Below are positions 1-11,700 of a DNA stretch of 64,000 bases, one piece after another. The stretch is from NCBI GenBank assembly GCA_014058105.1, contig JACGCM010000012.1:1178001-1242000 (forward strand), in the 5' to 3' direction. Source of the DNA: Kingdonia uniflora. Its lineage: Eukaryota > Streptophyta > Magnoliopsida > Ranunculales > Circaeasteraceae. Below the pieces are notes generated by a model that saw only the letters and a list, made by a program, of their open reading frames with translations, was not told the origin of the DNA and did no database searches. A program made the translations under genes and the position numbers. Numbering within the stretch: position 1 is the stretch's first letter; every line of letters starts with the position of its first letter.

Positions 1-1726
1 GAGCTTATCAGTTACAAATGGGAATGGTACGGAAACGAAATTTACTTGGAGAGATAATTAGATCAAGGCAAAACTAATTGCCTAAGAATTCTTTAAGAGA
101 CTTATCATTGATTGCAATGAGACCTATTATTCGGTTATGGATGCTATAACGTTTTAGTACTGATCAGTTTGTCAGTTGTTAAGGACAAGCTAGACATGCG
201 TCTTATATAATTACCGCGTATCTATATGGAAAACTAGATACGGATATCTACATGAAGTCACCTGGGGAGGTATAAGCTTCTGGAAGCAATTAAGCCCAAT
301 GCACACGAGGTACGTACGTAATAAAACTAGAAAAATTATTGTTGACTTGAAGCAATCAGGAGCCATGTGATATAATAAGTTGACCGAGTATTTGAAGGTT
401 GGGGACTTTGCAAATAGTCTTATATGTCAATAAGTTTTCATTAAGAACACATATATTAGCTAAAGTCATTATAACAATATACTAAATGATTTGGATATCA
501 TTAGAACTCCGGGGAAGATTGGGAGAGCTGCTGAATACCTTAGGTAGGAATCCAAAATAAAAGACCTTGGAAAACTAAGTATTGTCTTAATTTGTAGATC
601 GAATATCTTGGTAGTGGCATACTCGTACACCAAATAATATATATCAGAAGAGTTATCTAACACTTTAGTATGGATGCAGTACACGGTTCTAAGTCGCTTA
701 TTGTTCGTCCATCAGTTGGATGTAGACAACGACACCTTCCACCATCCTAATGGGGGAAAAAACTCCTAGAGCCGTGACTCCATAATTAGGAGGTGCTTTG
801 CTATAGTTAGCTAGGTATACTAGATCCGATGACTCATTCGCAGTGAACTGTTTAGCTTGCCATAGATTTGTTCCTACCCAAAGGCACTCGAATGTGATCA
901 AACACATTCTGAGGTATCTAATTGGCACGAAAGACTGGGGTCTACTCTACAAATGGTAAATATAAAATTATAGTGTACACCGATACAAAATACTTCTTAT
1001 ACCTACATAGAGTCCATTGTCAAATGGACTAGGTGTTTATGTATGCGAATACAACAAACTTTTAGAGATCGATGAAGTAGACAGCGTTGGTTACATATTT
1101 GAACCACGAGAAAATTCTTGCACTTCATGAAACTGGCAGAGAATGATGGTTGGCTCCAAGATACATCACATCAATTGAACTTTTGGTTTTTAAAATATGA
1201 GATAAAACATTGACTATGTGTGAAAATACTTCGGCTTGCATCATTGAAGTAAATGGAGAACATTTCACAGAAGTCCTTTCATATATGAATTACAGAAGGC
1301 GAATGAGATTGATGTTATTCAAGACATTTCAAAAGACAATTTTGCAAACCTATTCACAAAGTCTCTTGCACCCCTTATGTTCAAGCAGTTGGGACACGGA
1401 ATCGGCATGCAAAAGTTTGTATTCATCAATATCTCAGGGAGATAGATCTCGGGGGAGTTCGACGTCGGGGGGGGGGGGGGGGGGGGGGGTCGCCCCGACC
1501 TGACATTGATACATGCGTATTGTACTCTGTTTCCTGATAGTGCAATTTTTGTCCCAAGGGGTTTTACTGACTAGAGGTTTTGATGAGGAAACGTATACGC
1601 GTCCACAACCCATACATGGCATATGATTGTACTCTTTCCTTGCAAAACTTTTTGCTCAAAAGGGTTTTGCTAGGCAGAGGGTTTGACGAGGCAAGTCGTC
1701 CTCGTATGGAACACCTCAATGGGGAG
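1..1726 (+). pseudogene. Ty1/copia pol remnant (reverse transcriptase and RNase H)
   Basis: Translating + in shifting frames recovers copia pol blocks in order: ETYYSVMDAITF near 120-155 (family form ETYSPVMDAITF), DLDIIRTPGKIGRAAEYL near 490-545, SNVIKHILRYLIGTKDW near 892-942, VYTDTKYF near 972-995 (start of RNase H), ILALHETGREWWLAP near 1110-1155 and FANLFTKSLAPLMFKQL near 1345-1395, which matches the usual copia pol terminus (ADLFTKSLP). Stops and frameshifts lie between almost every block, so nothing functional is made. Gag, protease and integrase are missing because the window opens inside RT. The sequence after pol has the GACGAGGCA-type tail common in plant copia elements just before the 3' LTR. 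Family and strand are secure; the exact copia lineage is not. Confidence 0.85.
1467..1489. repeat. Poly-G homopolymer, 23 G
   Basis: An uninterrupted run of 23 G lies in the copia tail between pol and the 3' LTR. The flanks are partly mirrored (GTC before, CGCCCCGAC after). It may be a real expansion or an assembly or consensus artefact; run length is unreliable in such tracts. Confidence 0.9.
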
Positions 1727-1980
1727 TATTAGGAGTTGGGTTCGGCCCAAGGTGGGAACCCAACTGGGTTGGGGTGTCATACTGGGCTCCTAACAAGCTT
1801 ATCTAAGCTAGGGTATGAGGAGAATTTATAACCCAAAAGGGTTCAGTATTGTAACCTAAGAACAACCTACAACAACCTCAAGGTTTTCTATCAATGAAAT
1901 CAGGCTCTATCTTTCTCTCATATGTTTAGTATTAATCTATTATATGTGATTGATTAAATAGATTAGCTTGATATCCAACA
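1727..1980 (+). mobile_element. 3' LTR of the copia remnant
   Basis: A purine-rich tract (CAATGGGGAG) ends at 1726, the usual polypurine position. The following 254 bp start TATTAGGAG and end ATATCCAACA, consistent with a TGTT...AACA LTR whose first G is mutated. The segment directly follows the pol terminus. No 5' partner is in the window, so the boundaries rest on the termini and the polypurine tract only. Confidence 0.6.
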
Positions 1981-2760
1981 AAGATTATTCAGAAAGGGAT
2001 AATCTGGTAGCCCACTTTCTCTTTCCACGTGTCTCTGAATGATTTGAGTTTGAGCTCTCCCTCTCAAACTGTTGGGAGTGAGCAAAGTATTTTCGATATA
2101 AATACCAAGTAAGGCACAAGAGAAAAGGCAGGAGAGGAAAACTAGAAATAGCCGATTCAGCAGCAGGGAGCAGTTCTCCGTAATCAAGTAACCCAGTTTA
2201 CATGTATAATACCAGAAGATGTTAATTTTTTGTCGCGAACATTCCCTAATTCATATCCTACATTTTTTCAACAACACTTTCAATACTGTGAAATATACGA
2301 TTACTTCAACGTCGTTAGTCCGTTCAGCCTCTTGCAACCGACGTAAAGCCGATAACCAAATCAAATCACCATTTTACCCTTGACAACACTAATCCATCTT
2401 TGAAAAATCATCTTAACCAACAGTAACAGCAACAGCAACAGCAACAACAACAACATCGAGCATCACAACACTAGTCGCTATCTCTCATGAAAAATGAGAA
2501 ATGGTGGGTCCCACCATCTCTATTGGGATCTCTCAATTTTCTTCTTCTCATTGCCACCACCAAAGCTATCTCTCATTTCAAATAGAACAAATAAAATTAA
2601 ATCAGGAGCTTTCTCTCTCCCTCTCCCTCTCTCTCTTTCTCCTTCTCTCACTGAGAGAGAAGAACCTGAGATTGAATCACTCAAACAACAACAACGACAA
2701 CTCGAGATCTAAATGATCCAAACTTAGAGAGAGAGAGAGAGGTTTGAGTCTTTGTGAGAG
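1981..2760 (+). promoter_or_regulatory. Upstream region and 5' leader of the hydrolase gene
   Basis: This is the 780 bp between the copia LTR and the start codon. A TATAAATA sits at 2097-2104, but it is 660 bp from the ATG and may belong to another remnant. A CAA/CAG-rich stretch lies at about 2420-2452. The last 150 bp hold a CT-rich tract (about 2612-2658) and an (AG)n tract (2725-2742), typical of plant 5' leaders. Two overlapping upstream ORFs begin with ATG at 2494 and 2501 and stop at 2712 and 2716, before the main ATG, so they could lower translation if transcribed. The transcription start is not defined by sequence. Confidence 0.5.
2504..2514 (+). promoter_or_regulatory. Palindromic TCP-type site GTGGGTCCCAC
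   Basis: GTGGGTCCCAC matches the plant TCP transcription-factor consensus GTGGGNCCCAC. It lies within a 17-bp near-perfect palindrome (2501-2517) about 250 bp upstream of the hydrolase start codon. Its role is inferred from the motif alone. Confidence 0.5.
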
Positions 2761-5700
2761 ATGGGAGGGGTGACGTCATCAATGGCAGCCAAATTCGCCT
2801 TCTTTCCACCAAGTCCACCTTCATATAAGCTCAACACAGATGATCCCATTGGTCTAATCACACTCACCAACTTCCCACACCGTGAAAACGTCGAAATCCT
2901 AAGATTACCCACTCGTCGTGGCAATGAAATCGTCGCAATCTACGTTCGACATCCGATGGCCACGTCTACTCTTTTGTATTCACACGGGAATGCTGCGGAT
3001 ATTGGGCAGATGTATGAGCTCTTCATTGAATTGAGCATCCACTTGAGGGTCAATCTCATGGGGTAAGTTTTTATTTTGCTAAATTTGAGTTAATTGTAGT
3101 GAAATTGGTGATTTTAGCAATACCCAATTGGAAATTTGTAGTGAAATTGTGGTTTTCACTCCCTTTAATTTGAGATTTTTGAGTTTTGGGGTTGTTGAGG
3201 TGATCATGATAGAGAAAGTATAGGTGATTGCGCGGGCAATTTTTAGAATTAGAAATGGGAATTAGTAATGATTTAATTGGATTGCTTTGGTGTTGATTGG
3301 ATTAGTTTAGTTGGTAAGTTAATTCAGGGTATGAAAATATAGCAATCTTAAGTTAGTTTTGAGGTTCTATATATGATCCTATACTCCCTATTTGAGGAAC
3401 AGACTCTATGATTAGTTTTGTATTTTGCTTACTTGGTAACGGTGTTCGAGTTGAAGAAAGTGCAAACATTTCGGACTCTGATCTGCTTAATATTTTGTGA
3501 ATAGTCTAAACGAGGAGAGACTGAATGGTTAGCTGTTAATTCTAGCCATGGGGGAATGAACCAAGGCAATATATTAGTTAATACGGACAAGAAAAGTGTC
3601 TCAAATAAAGGGACACAAAAATCAATTTACATAGCTGCATCTTGTAAGGTGCCCCATATACAGCTCATTACCTTGGTATTATAGATTATAATTTTTTTTG
3701 TAGTACATAAAGTAAGTTTATGAGATAATTATATGTATATTTATTATTATTATTTTATTTCCTTTCTTGTAAGAGCATGGGCAGCAGGCTTGCTATCGCT
3801 AAGATAGCGATCCAATTCAACCAAAAACCCCTTTTGCAGGAACGCCATCGCTCAAATAACGCTCCGATTCATAAACTCAGTGGCTATCTGTGGCGATGTT
3901 GTTGTGGTCAGAGTTGTCAGTTGACCCACACTTTAAGTTTGTTTAATTATTTTATTGCCGCACAAAATAATCTAAAAACTTAATTTAATAATAAAAAATA
4001 AATTTATTTATTTATTTAATTATTTATTATTTTTAAATTAAAAAAAAAAAAAAAACTCTGACATCGATCTCCACCCTGAAGAAGATCACTTTTCTACCCC
4101 TAGCTACATGTCTTCTTCATTATTATTATTATTATTTTTTTTTTTTCCTGATTTTAAGCCTACGTGGCTCACTAACTTAGTCAGCCTGTTGCTGATTCTC
4201 TAAGAAGGCATGTGCTTTAGTACCTGAAGTTTCCTTTGAAGTTTCCTTTTAACCTTTGACTGTGCGTCATGCTATAAGATGGCTATTAACTATAAAATCT
4301 TAAAAATGTAGACATTTTTTCATAAATGATGTGTAAAGCTAATGGAATACTTTAACTATGAGAAGTCAAATTTCTCACACATTTTGTTTCATTGCAGGTA
4401 CGATTATTCTGGATATGGACAGTCTACTGGAAAGGTTAGTTATTGAGTTATAATTCAAAGTTCGTGTAATAAGAATCTTCATTTCTATAAAAATAAATGT
4501 GATGCAATATCATATCCAAATACAGATACAAATATCGATACCAACATTGGAAACACACATTGTACCATTCCTCATTTCACAAAACTTGCAAGCCCATGAG
4601 ACAAATACGGCTACGAGTAAACTTCTTTTATTTTGAAATGTGCAATAGTGCTCTTTAATTCAAAAAATTTGTTTGCAAGTTTTTCTCTTAAGATTTAACA
4701 GTGTTCAAATTTGGTTACTGAAAAAGTAGTTTCACTAATGTTGAACTCGGTCCCCAGACTCAACCAAGACTCCTTGAGCTACGTGTCGATTTGTAGCGTT
4801 CACCACAGCAGTAAGGTGGAATTGGAGCTCTGATTTTCTGAAACCTCTCGTAGACAAGCCCACTACTGATAGTGTTGGATAGCCGGGCCCAATGAGTCCT
4901 GCGTCTTGTATTGTGATCCAGCTAGTCTATCTTGAGTTGCTCGGGAACTTTGTGTAGTGCGCTAGCTTTTTCACGATGCATTTGTTTTTGGTTCAGAAGG
5001 CCAGGCGGTGATCATCGTGTCACCTTGATGTTGAAAGTTTATTGGCAGGGCAAGTCTTTCTTTTTAAGAAGGAAGATGGGGTTAGGCCAGACCCCTACCA
5101 AATTTCATTAACATGGAAAAGATTAGAAAAGAGGGAAAACTCTAAGAGAGCCAGCTGCACAAATCCTAGCTAAATCTGAAGAAAAATCACAAGGAAAAGA
5201 AATGCAAGATTCTGTATAATATAAAACTAAGTATTTAGCTGCTGTGGTAAAGGATTTGTGTCTAAGCTTGAAGGAGATCATTACTGATAAGAATCGTAGC
5301 ACGTCTCGTACGTCGCGTGCACACCTTTTTTATTTAATTATTTATACTAATTTAATTCCTTGAATAATAGGACTAGTTTCCTAATTAGATTGGTATTAGG
5401 GTTTCTATTTGTGCTAGGTCTCTTCTCTTATAAAAAAGAGCATAAACTTAGTTTATTTATTAGGTTAGTTTGAGTTAGAGAAAATGCTTAGTCTTAGAGA
5501 GAGATGGGGTAAATCTAAAAACCTTAGGTCTTTGACCTTTTATTTTATGCAATTGAGAGATCTTAGTTTTAATTGATATTAATTTAGCTTCCGCGCACAT
5601 AGTTTTTAACAATTACCATATGCTTCTTTCTTCTATCATTTAGTCTATGTCTTCATTTCTCTCCAATTAGGTACCCACTTAGAATTGAAAATATGAAGAA

Positions 5701-8700
5701 TATAAGTAGATTCTGTGAAAGCAGCAAATATGCTTGACCATCCCCGCTTTGTAGCAATATCTTTACCATCAGTAATTGCTTGAAAGAGAAGATTATTAGA
5801 ACTCTGAATGCCCTGCATTCTCTTAGTATATGCCATTATTGGAAATCCATTGCCCATTATGAAGATTCCTCCATATCATGATGAGTTTTCATTGCAAGCA
5901 ATGTCCAGAACTAAGAGATTATTTGAAGTCTTCCTCCACTGCTCTATCATTTTCTGCTTTGGCTGCTTAATTCCCCAATTTAGAAGTAGGTTTTTGATGC
6001 TTTGTGACTCCCAAAACTTGTACCTTGGGCACTGAGATTTTTCTCCTACAACATGTTTTATCTTTGTGAGAATAGTTTCCATGGAAGTCGTAGCCCCTTT
6101 AAAATGTCTCTGATTTTTCTCTTCCCAAATCAGGTAGATTGAAGCATAAAAGGCAATTTTCAGTATTTCTCTTAATGCAGAATCCAAGTTTGCTTCAATT
6201 ATACAGTTGACCTCATATTCCTATTTTCCAGCTGTTCTCAAGATAGCAACACTATGCAGGATAGCAGTCCATATGAAGTTTGAGAAATGACATTCAAAAA
6301 AGAAATGATTCCTATTCTCTTCCTTTGAATCACATATGGAGCAATAGGATTCTTGAATAACTTCTATTTGGACTAAGAAATCCCCGGTTTTCGATCTATT
6401 TCTGGCAGTTAACTTAGAGATGGAGCGTCTTGGCATGAAATTTTTATTCCGGATCAGCTTGTACCATGGAGTAATTGGCTTAGAAGTTCTCAACATTTCC
6501 CATGCTGATTTAGTACTAAGTTTACCATATTTACCTGGAATCCACACAATAACATCTTCATAATCTGTTGAAGGATTCTCAGCAATTTGCACTTCACTCC
6601 AGATTTGTGCTAACTCTTAAGATCTTGGTTTACTGGTGGGAATTTTTTTGCTGCTATCATTACTGATTTTCACAACTCTAGTATTCATTTTTGGTTCCTG
6701 ATAACATAATGTTGAACTTTCTAAATCTTTGCAAAAGGGTTTTATCCCCCAACCATGCACAAGCCTGCAGGTCGCTTTCTTCGCTGTAGGATAATACCCC
6801 GAATAACTACTCCTATTCATAGTCATCCTTATTGGGCCATCTTTTTTCCCTTTCTTCTCGCTCGATCTTTTGCCGAAGCCTTACTATATTAATAGCTATA
6901 GTATCAAATAATATTTATTATACCAGATAACCGACTGTGTTACTTTTGCAGTAATATTATATCATTAAAAGAATAATACACCTATATATAAAACCAACTT
7001 ATTGTATATATCGGCTATATTTGTTACTGTTGCACATTTCTACCAAATAAATAAGCCTGTGATATTCCTGTATGGCTGTCTGATATAACACAAAATCCAA
7101 GTTTTCTTCTTCTTTTTGCTTAGGAATCCAATTTTGTTCCTTGCGCTATACTAACGTATAGATTTGACTCTCAACGAAATGTAAGAATCATATGAACAAT
7201 GTAAAATGGAAAAGCTGAAAGGTGTACATAGAACATTTATAATCAGAAGTATCTATGTCTGTATCCTATCTCCTAGACAGCGGTAGAACATGCATGTCGA
7301 AGTAATCGGTCAATATCATATGAGCAAGTTGACATTATTAGTAAGTGTTAACTTGAGTTTACATTCTTTCTGTGTTGCAGCCGAGTGAGCAGAACACTTA
7401 TGCAGATATTGAAGCTGCTTATAAATGTCTTGAAGAGAGCTATGGTGCTAAACAGGAAAACGTCATCCTTTATGGACAATCTGTGGGAAGTGGTCCTACT
7501 CTGGATTTAGCCGCTCGCTTACCTTTATTAAGAGCCGCCGTTCTACATAGCCCTATACTTTCCGGATTAAGAGTCATGTATCCCGTGAAGCGCACATACT
7601 GGTTTGACATCTACAAGGTTATATTCTTTTCTTGTTTATTATCTGAATATTCACAATTTTGACTTATATCCCAATTTGATGAAAATACCTCTTAATATGA
7701 CTATCATCAACATATTCTGAGTGGAAATTTGAGGCCGTGTTTTTGCTACAGTATAAAGGGGAGATAATTATTTATCCAGTTGCACAAGCCATGTGTATAA
7801 TTATTATTCTAATTTGTTTGGTGTTGATTATGTGCAGAACATCGACAAGATCCCATTGGTCAATTGTCCTGTTCTCATCATTCATGTGAGTATTTCCGTT
7901 TTAACCTTCTGCTGTTTGATATTACACTTATTTGCTACATTGATGAAAGCAAATCTTTAAAACTTTGTTTTCAGAAACTGAAGGTACAAAGCCAATCTTA
8001 AGTGAACAAAAATCAATTAGTTTACAAAAATCAATTAGTTTATGAACAATAAAAATAAATAAAATAATTTTCTTTTCTTTTTCTGTTCTGTGACACTTTA
8101 AGAGGAGACATGGAGATGAAAATAGATTCAAACAGGTTAAGGTAATAGAGATTTCGCTAGAATTAGATGCCAAATTACTAGGCTGTTCAAATATGTAGGA
8201 GGTAGAAACTAGGTTGGAGTAATTTAAACCTAATTTTCTCCCTAGAGAAAGAAGAGGTCGTTGCTCTAACTTATTTTGAAAATGAAGTGTAAAGGAAGAT
8301 TAATATTAACTTTGGCAAACTAGGCTGGTGGTTTGAGTTTTGACACTTATTGATATGAGTTTGCCTCTCTTTGAGTAGTGGTTGTGGAGATCTATTTTGA
8401 AGGTGGTTGTGAGGCAGTGAAAGTGGAGGACAGGTTTGACTATTATTATCCCCAGAGATCGAGATCTGCCTGTGTGTAGAGGTTCTCAAAAGTATTTGCA
8501 GATATTGAGGATCCATTCAAGGAAGGCATGTAGTATCGTGGAAATGTTAGTATAGAATGGGACCTGTGTTGTTTTAGGTGAAACCTGTCCTGTAGTTCTT
8601 CCATAACTCTTGGAGAAAACGCTACAGAAAATATCCTTTTAAAATGGTAAGAAGAGAAAGTTAGTGAGAAAATAACAGTAAAGTTAGTGATAAAAGTATA

Positions 8701-11700
8701 TCTGATCCGATATGTGTTATATGAACTCATTACCGGATCACATATAGTAATTTCAGCTTAACGCCTACAAGCTCAGCTCAGCGTTAAGCTGTAATTCAGA
8801 TATGTGTTATATGAACTCATTATCGGATCAGATATACAGCTTAACGCCTATAACTAATTTCAGCTTAACGCTGAGCTTATAGGTATCATTGCCATCTCCA
8901 TTGTAATCCCAAGCTTTCTTAACAGTAAACAGAAATTCAGGATGACTAGTCCAACAATTAAAGAACTTAAAGCTTTAGGGCTAGACACAAAATCCCTAGT
9001 AATTGTAAAAACACCAGAAGAGTGGTCAGAACTACCAGGTTTAAGGAATTCAGCCTCAACTTCATTGAAAGTGTTAGCCCAGTGAGAGTTTATCATAACT
9101 CTATTAAACTTACTAGCTACCCTCTTACTGAGGGTGTTTATGTTGTTCCAAATTAAATAGCAGTCTTTTGATTTGCATCCACTAGCCCTGCATTTTAGGT
9201 GCAATTAAGCGAATCAACAATGTGGAATGGTCTTCAGGCTCTCCTTCCACTCTCTCATGAGAGCTCAAGATAGCATTAAGTCTCCCAAAACACCCCATGG
9301 TTGATTTATGTTGTTAGAGTGTTGATGATGTCAGTCCACAGTTCTCTCCTAGCTTGGTAGCTGCTACGACCATTCACAATAGAGGCATGAAAGCTTTAAT
9401 ATATCTTCAAATTCATGACAACTGAGATTATTTGATTAGTGCATTGAGTTTGGTGGCTAATGGGTTCCAAAGGAGCAAGATTATGCCTTTTGGGGCACAA
9501 CTGTACTTAGTAAGCATAGACCATCCCCTACAAGCATCTATCAATATTTTGGCAAGATTTTTTTCCTGGACTTTATACTAACAATGCTAAACGCCATAAG
9601 TTTATTTTTTAGAACCCACTTTTTTACTTCCGCTTGCTTTAAGTGACAATTGAACCCCCTAATATTCCAAAATTCAATCTTCATTATAAGTTTGAGGTGA
9701 GATTTACCTGGTAACAGATATGAGTACCTGAGAGCAATGGTTGCACATGACTTCACTAATTATCTTTCTATATAGGTTTGAGGGCTTAGTAATTCTACGA
9801 TTCTTAGCCCAAACTTGTGTGGTCAGAACATTAGTGCATTTTGTATTATAGTCCACATTCTGGTCCATATGAGATCCTAAATGGTCAAAGGGCACATTAG
9901 TAATAATCTGAGAGCAATGGTTGCACACGACTTCACTAATCATCTTTCTATATAGGTTTGAGGGCTTAGGTGGCGTTTTTTATTTGCAAATCAAGCTGCG
10001 TTTTTCAGTGCCACTTATTATTCAATGGACTCTAATATTAAGCCCTACCTTTAAACAGGGGGTAAGGAGCCTAGCCCAACTAAATTTAGTACTCAAATAA
10101 CACATTTCTATAGAGTAGTAATAATCCAGCTCCATGCTTCTCCAGGTTGGCCAAGCTATCAAAGCACTGAGTTAGTGAAAAACTCATACTCAAAAGAAGA
10201 TTGGATGATGTAGGAATTACATGAAGTTTTGATTACTCTTAGGGGTGGTCCTAGTATGCTTTCAGTTACATGTAATGTTTATTAGGATGGCCACTAAGAT
10301 AAAAAAATTCCCTCAAGTAGGACCTCTCCCTTATCCACTCTCACAAAGCTCAGAGTTACACTCTTGGGAAACTGTCCCAAGGGGATATACACCTCATAAT
10401 TAAGGCTCTTTTAGCTCCAGGACCACCAAAGCTACACAAGAAACTAAGTTTGTAAAGGCAAAGGGCCACTCACTATCAATTGAAATTGAATGGCTTTTAT
10501 TTTTGTGATGTTTTACTGCCTCCCTCTCTCCCTCACATGGTTGTGTATATCATTTGAACTTGTTGGTGAAAGAATTAACCCCTTCTTTGGGATTTATCTG
10601 CTTGCCTTGTTGTGCTTGTGGAGTAAGGTATTTGTTGTAAGAAGGCTTCTTTGCATCTTCCACCCTTTGTTTCTCCTTGTCAATTTTGTTATTTCTTCTT
10701 TTCACTCTCTTGATGGCACATTTGGAGAGTTGAAACCTTCATTGTTTGTGGCTGCTCAATCTGACCATTCCCATCTTCTTTGGTGTCCATGTCCATGTCC
10801 ATGTCAGCATCAAGTGTCTCAAATCTGTTTTTGGCATGACCTTCTTCTACGTTAACATTTGTGATATTGATGGTAGCAGTGTGGTTTTGACTGTTGAGTG
10901 GTTAGTTTCTTCAAAGCTTGGTTGTCTTGTTTCACCTCTTCATTTGGTTTGGTAGCTGACTTCACCATTACTTTCTTGTCGTCTTCTGAAAGAGCATTGG
11001 TTGTTTTTGTGTCTAAACACTTTGCAATTGTCACAAATTGCATTCTACCCCAACAATAATGTTATATTTACCATCAACTTTAATTAGGACATGATTTGGT
11101 AGATCCTCTAGCCGATATACTTCAACACATATTCGTGCAAAAGGTCTACTCCCTTTTTCTGTGGCTTTGTCAGTGTAGAAATTTCCTTACCATGATGCCC
11201 TAGCCCCTCCTTGTTCAGCATTGTTTAGGTGCGTTGTAGAACTTAACCCAAAGATGGAGAGATGCTATTTCCTTTTATTAATACTCTATAAATGTTCTCC
11301 GCTCTCTTATAAAATAGCCACATGCAGGCCTCCTAACTCAAGGGCTCTCTCCTTGTCTGTTTGGTTAGTGACTTTTAGAAAATAATAATCAACCCTTGAA
11401 TTGTCATTATCAAATTTCCCTTTAGTTCCCATATTTTGATAAGGCTTTCTTTGAGGAAATTGAGGGCATAAGATTCTGCATTCTTTAGATTCCCCATAAA
11501 CTGCTCTATCCCCAGCTTTGCTACTATCACAGTTTAATACAACATGAAGGTTTGTTCATGAAGACCAAGGTACCCACTGATTATTTATGGGTGCTTTGGA
11601 TCTGGTGAAATACCCCAACTAGCAAGAGTGTATTTTATTCTGTGTTATGAATCTTAAAGAAAGAAGCTTGACACTTACATGAGACTTCAAATTTAATCTG

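Noticed and set aside
2494..2716. Overlapping 71-72-codon plus frames rich in Ser/Leu
   Set aside because: They lie in the CT-repeat leader of the hydrolase gene; the composition comes from the microsatellite. Kept only as possible uORFs.
5290..5620. Solo LTR in intron 2
   Set aside because: It has a TATA-like motif, but no TG...CA ends with a target duplication and no second copy in the window could be shown.
10490..10955. Plus frames with hydrophobic 121-aa and 69-aa products
   Set aside because: They are antisense shadows of the LINE ORF1 on minus; hydrophobicity reflects the complement of Lys/Asn-rich coding.
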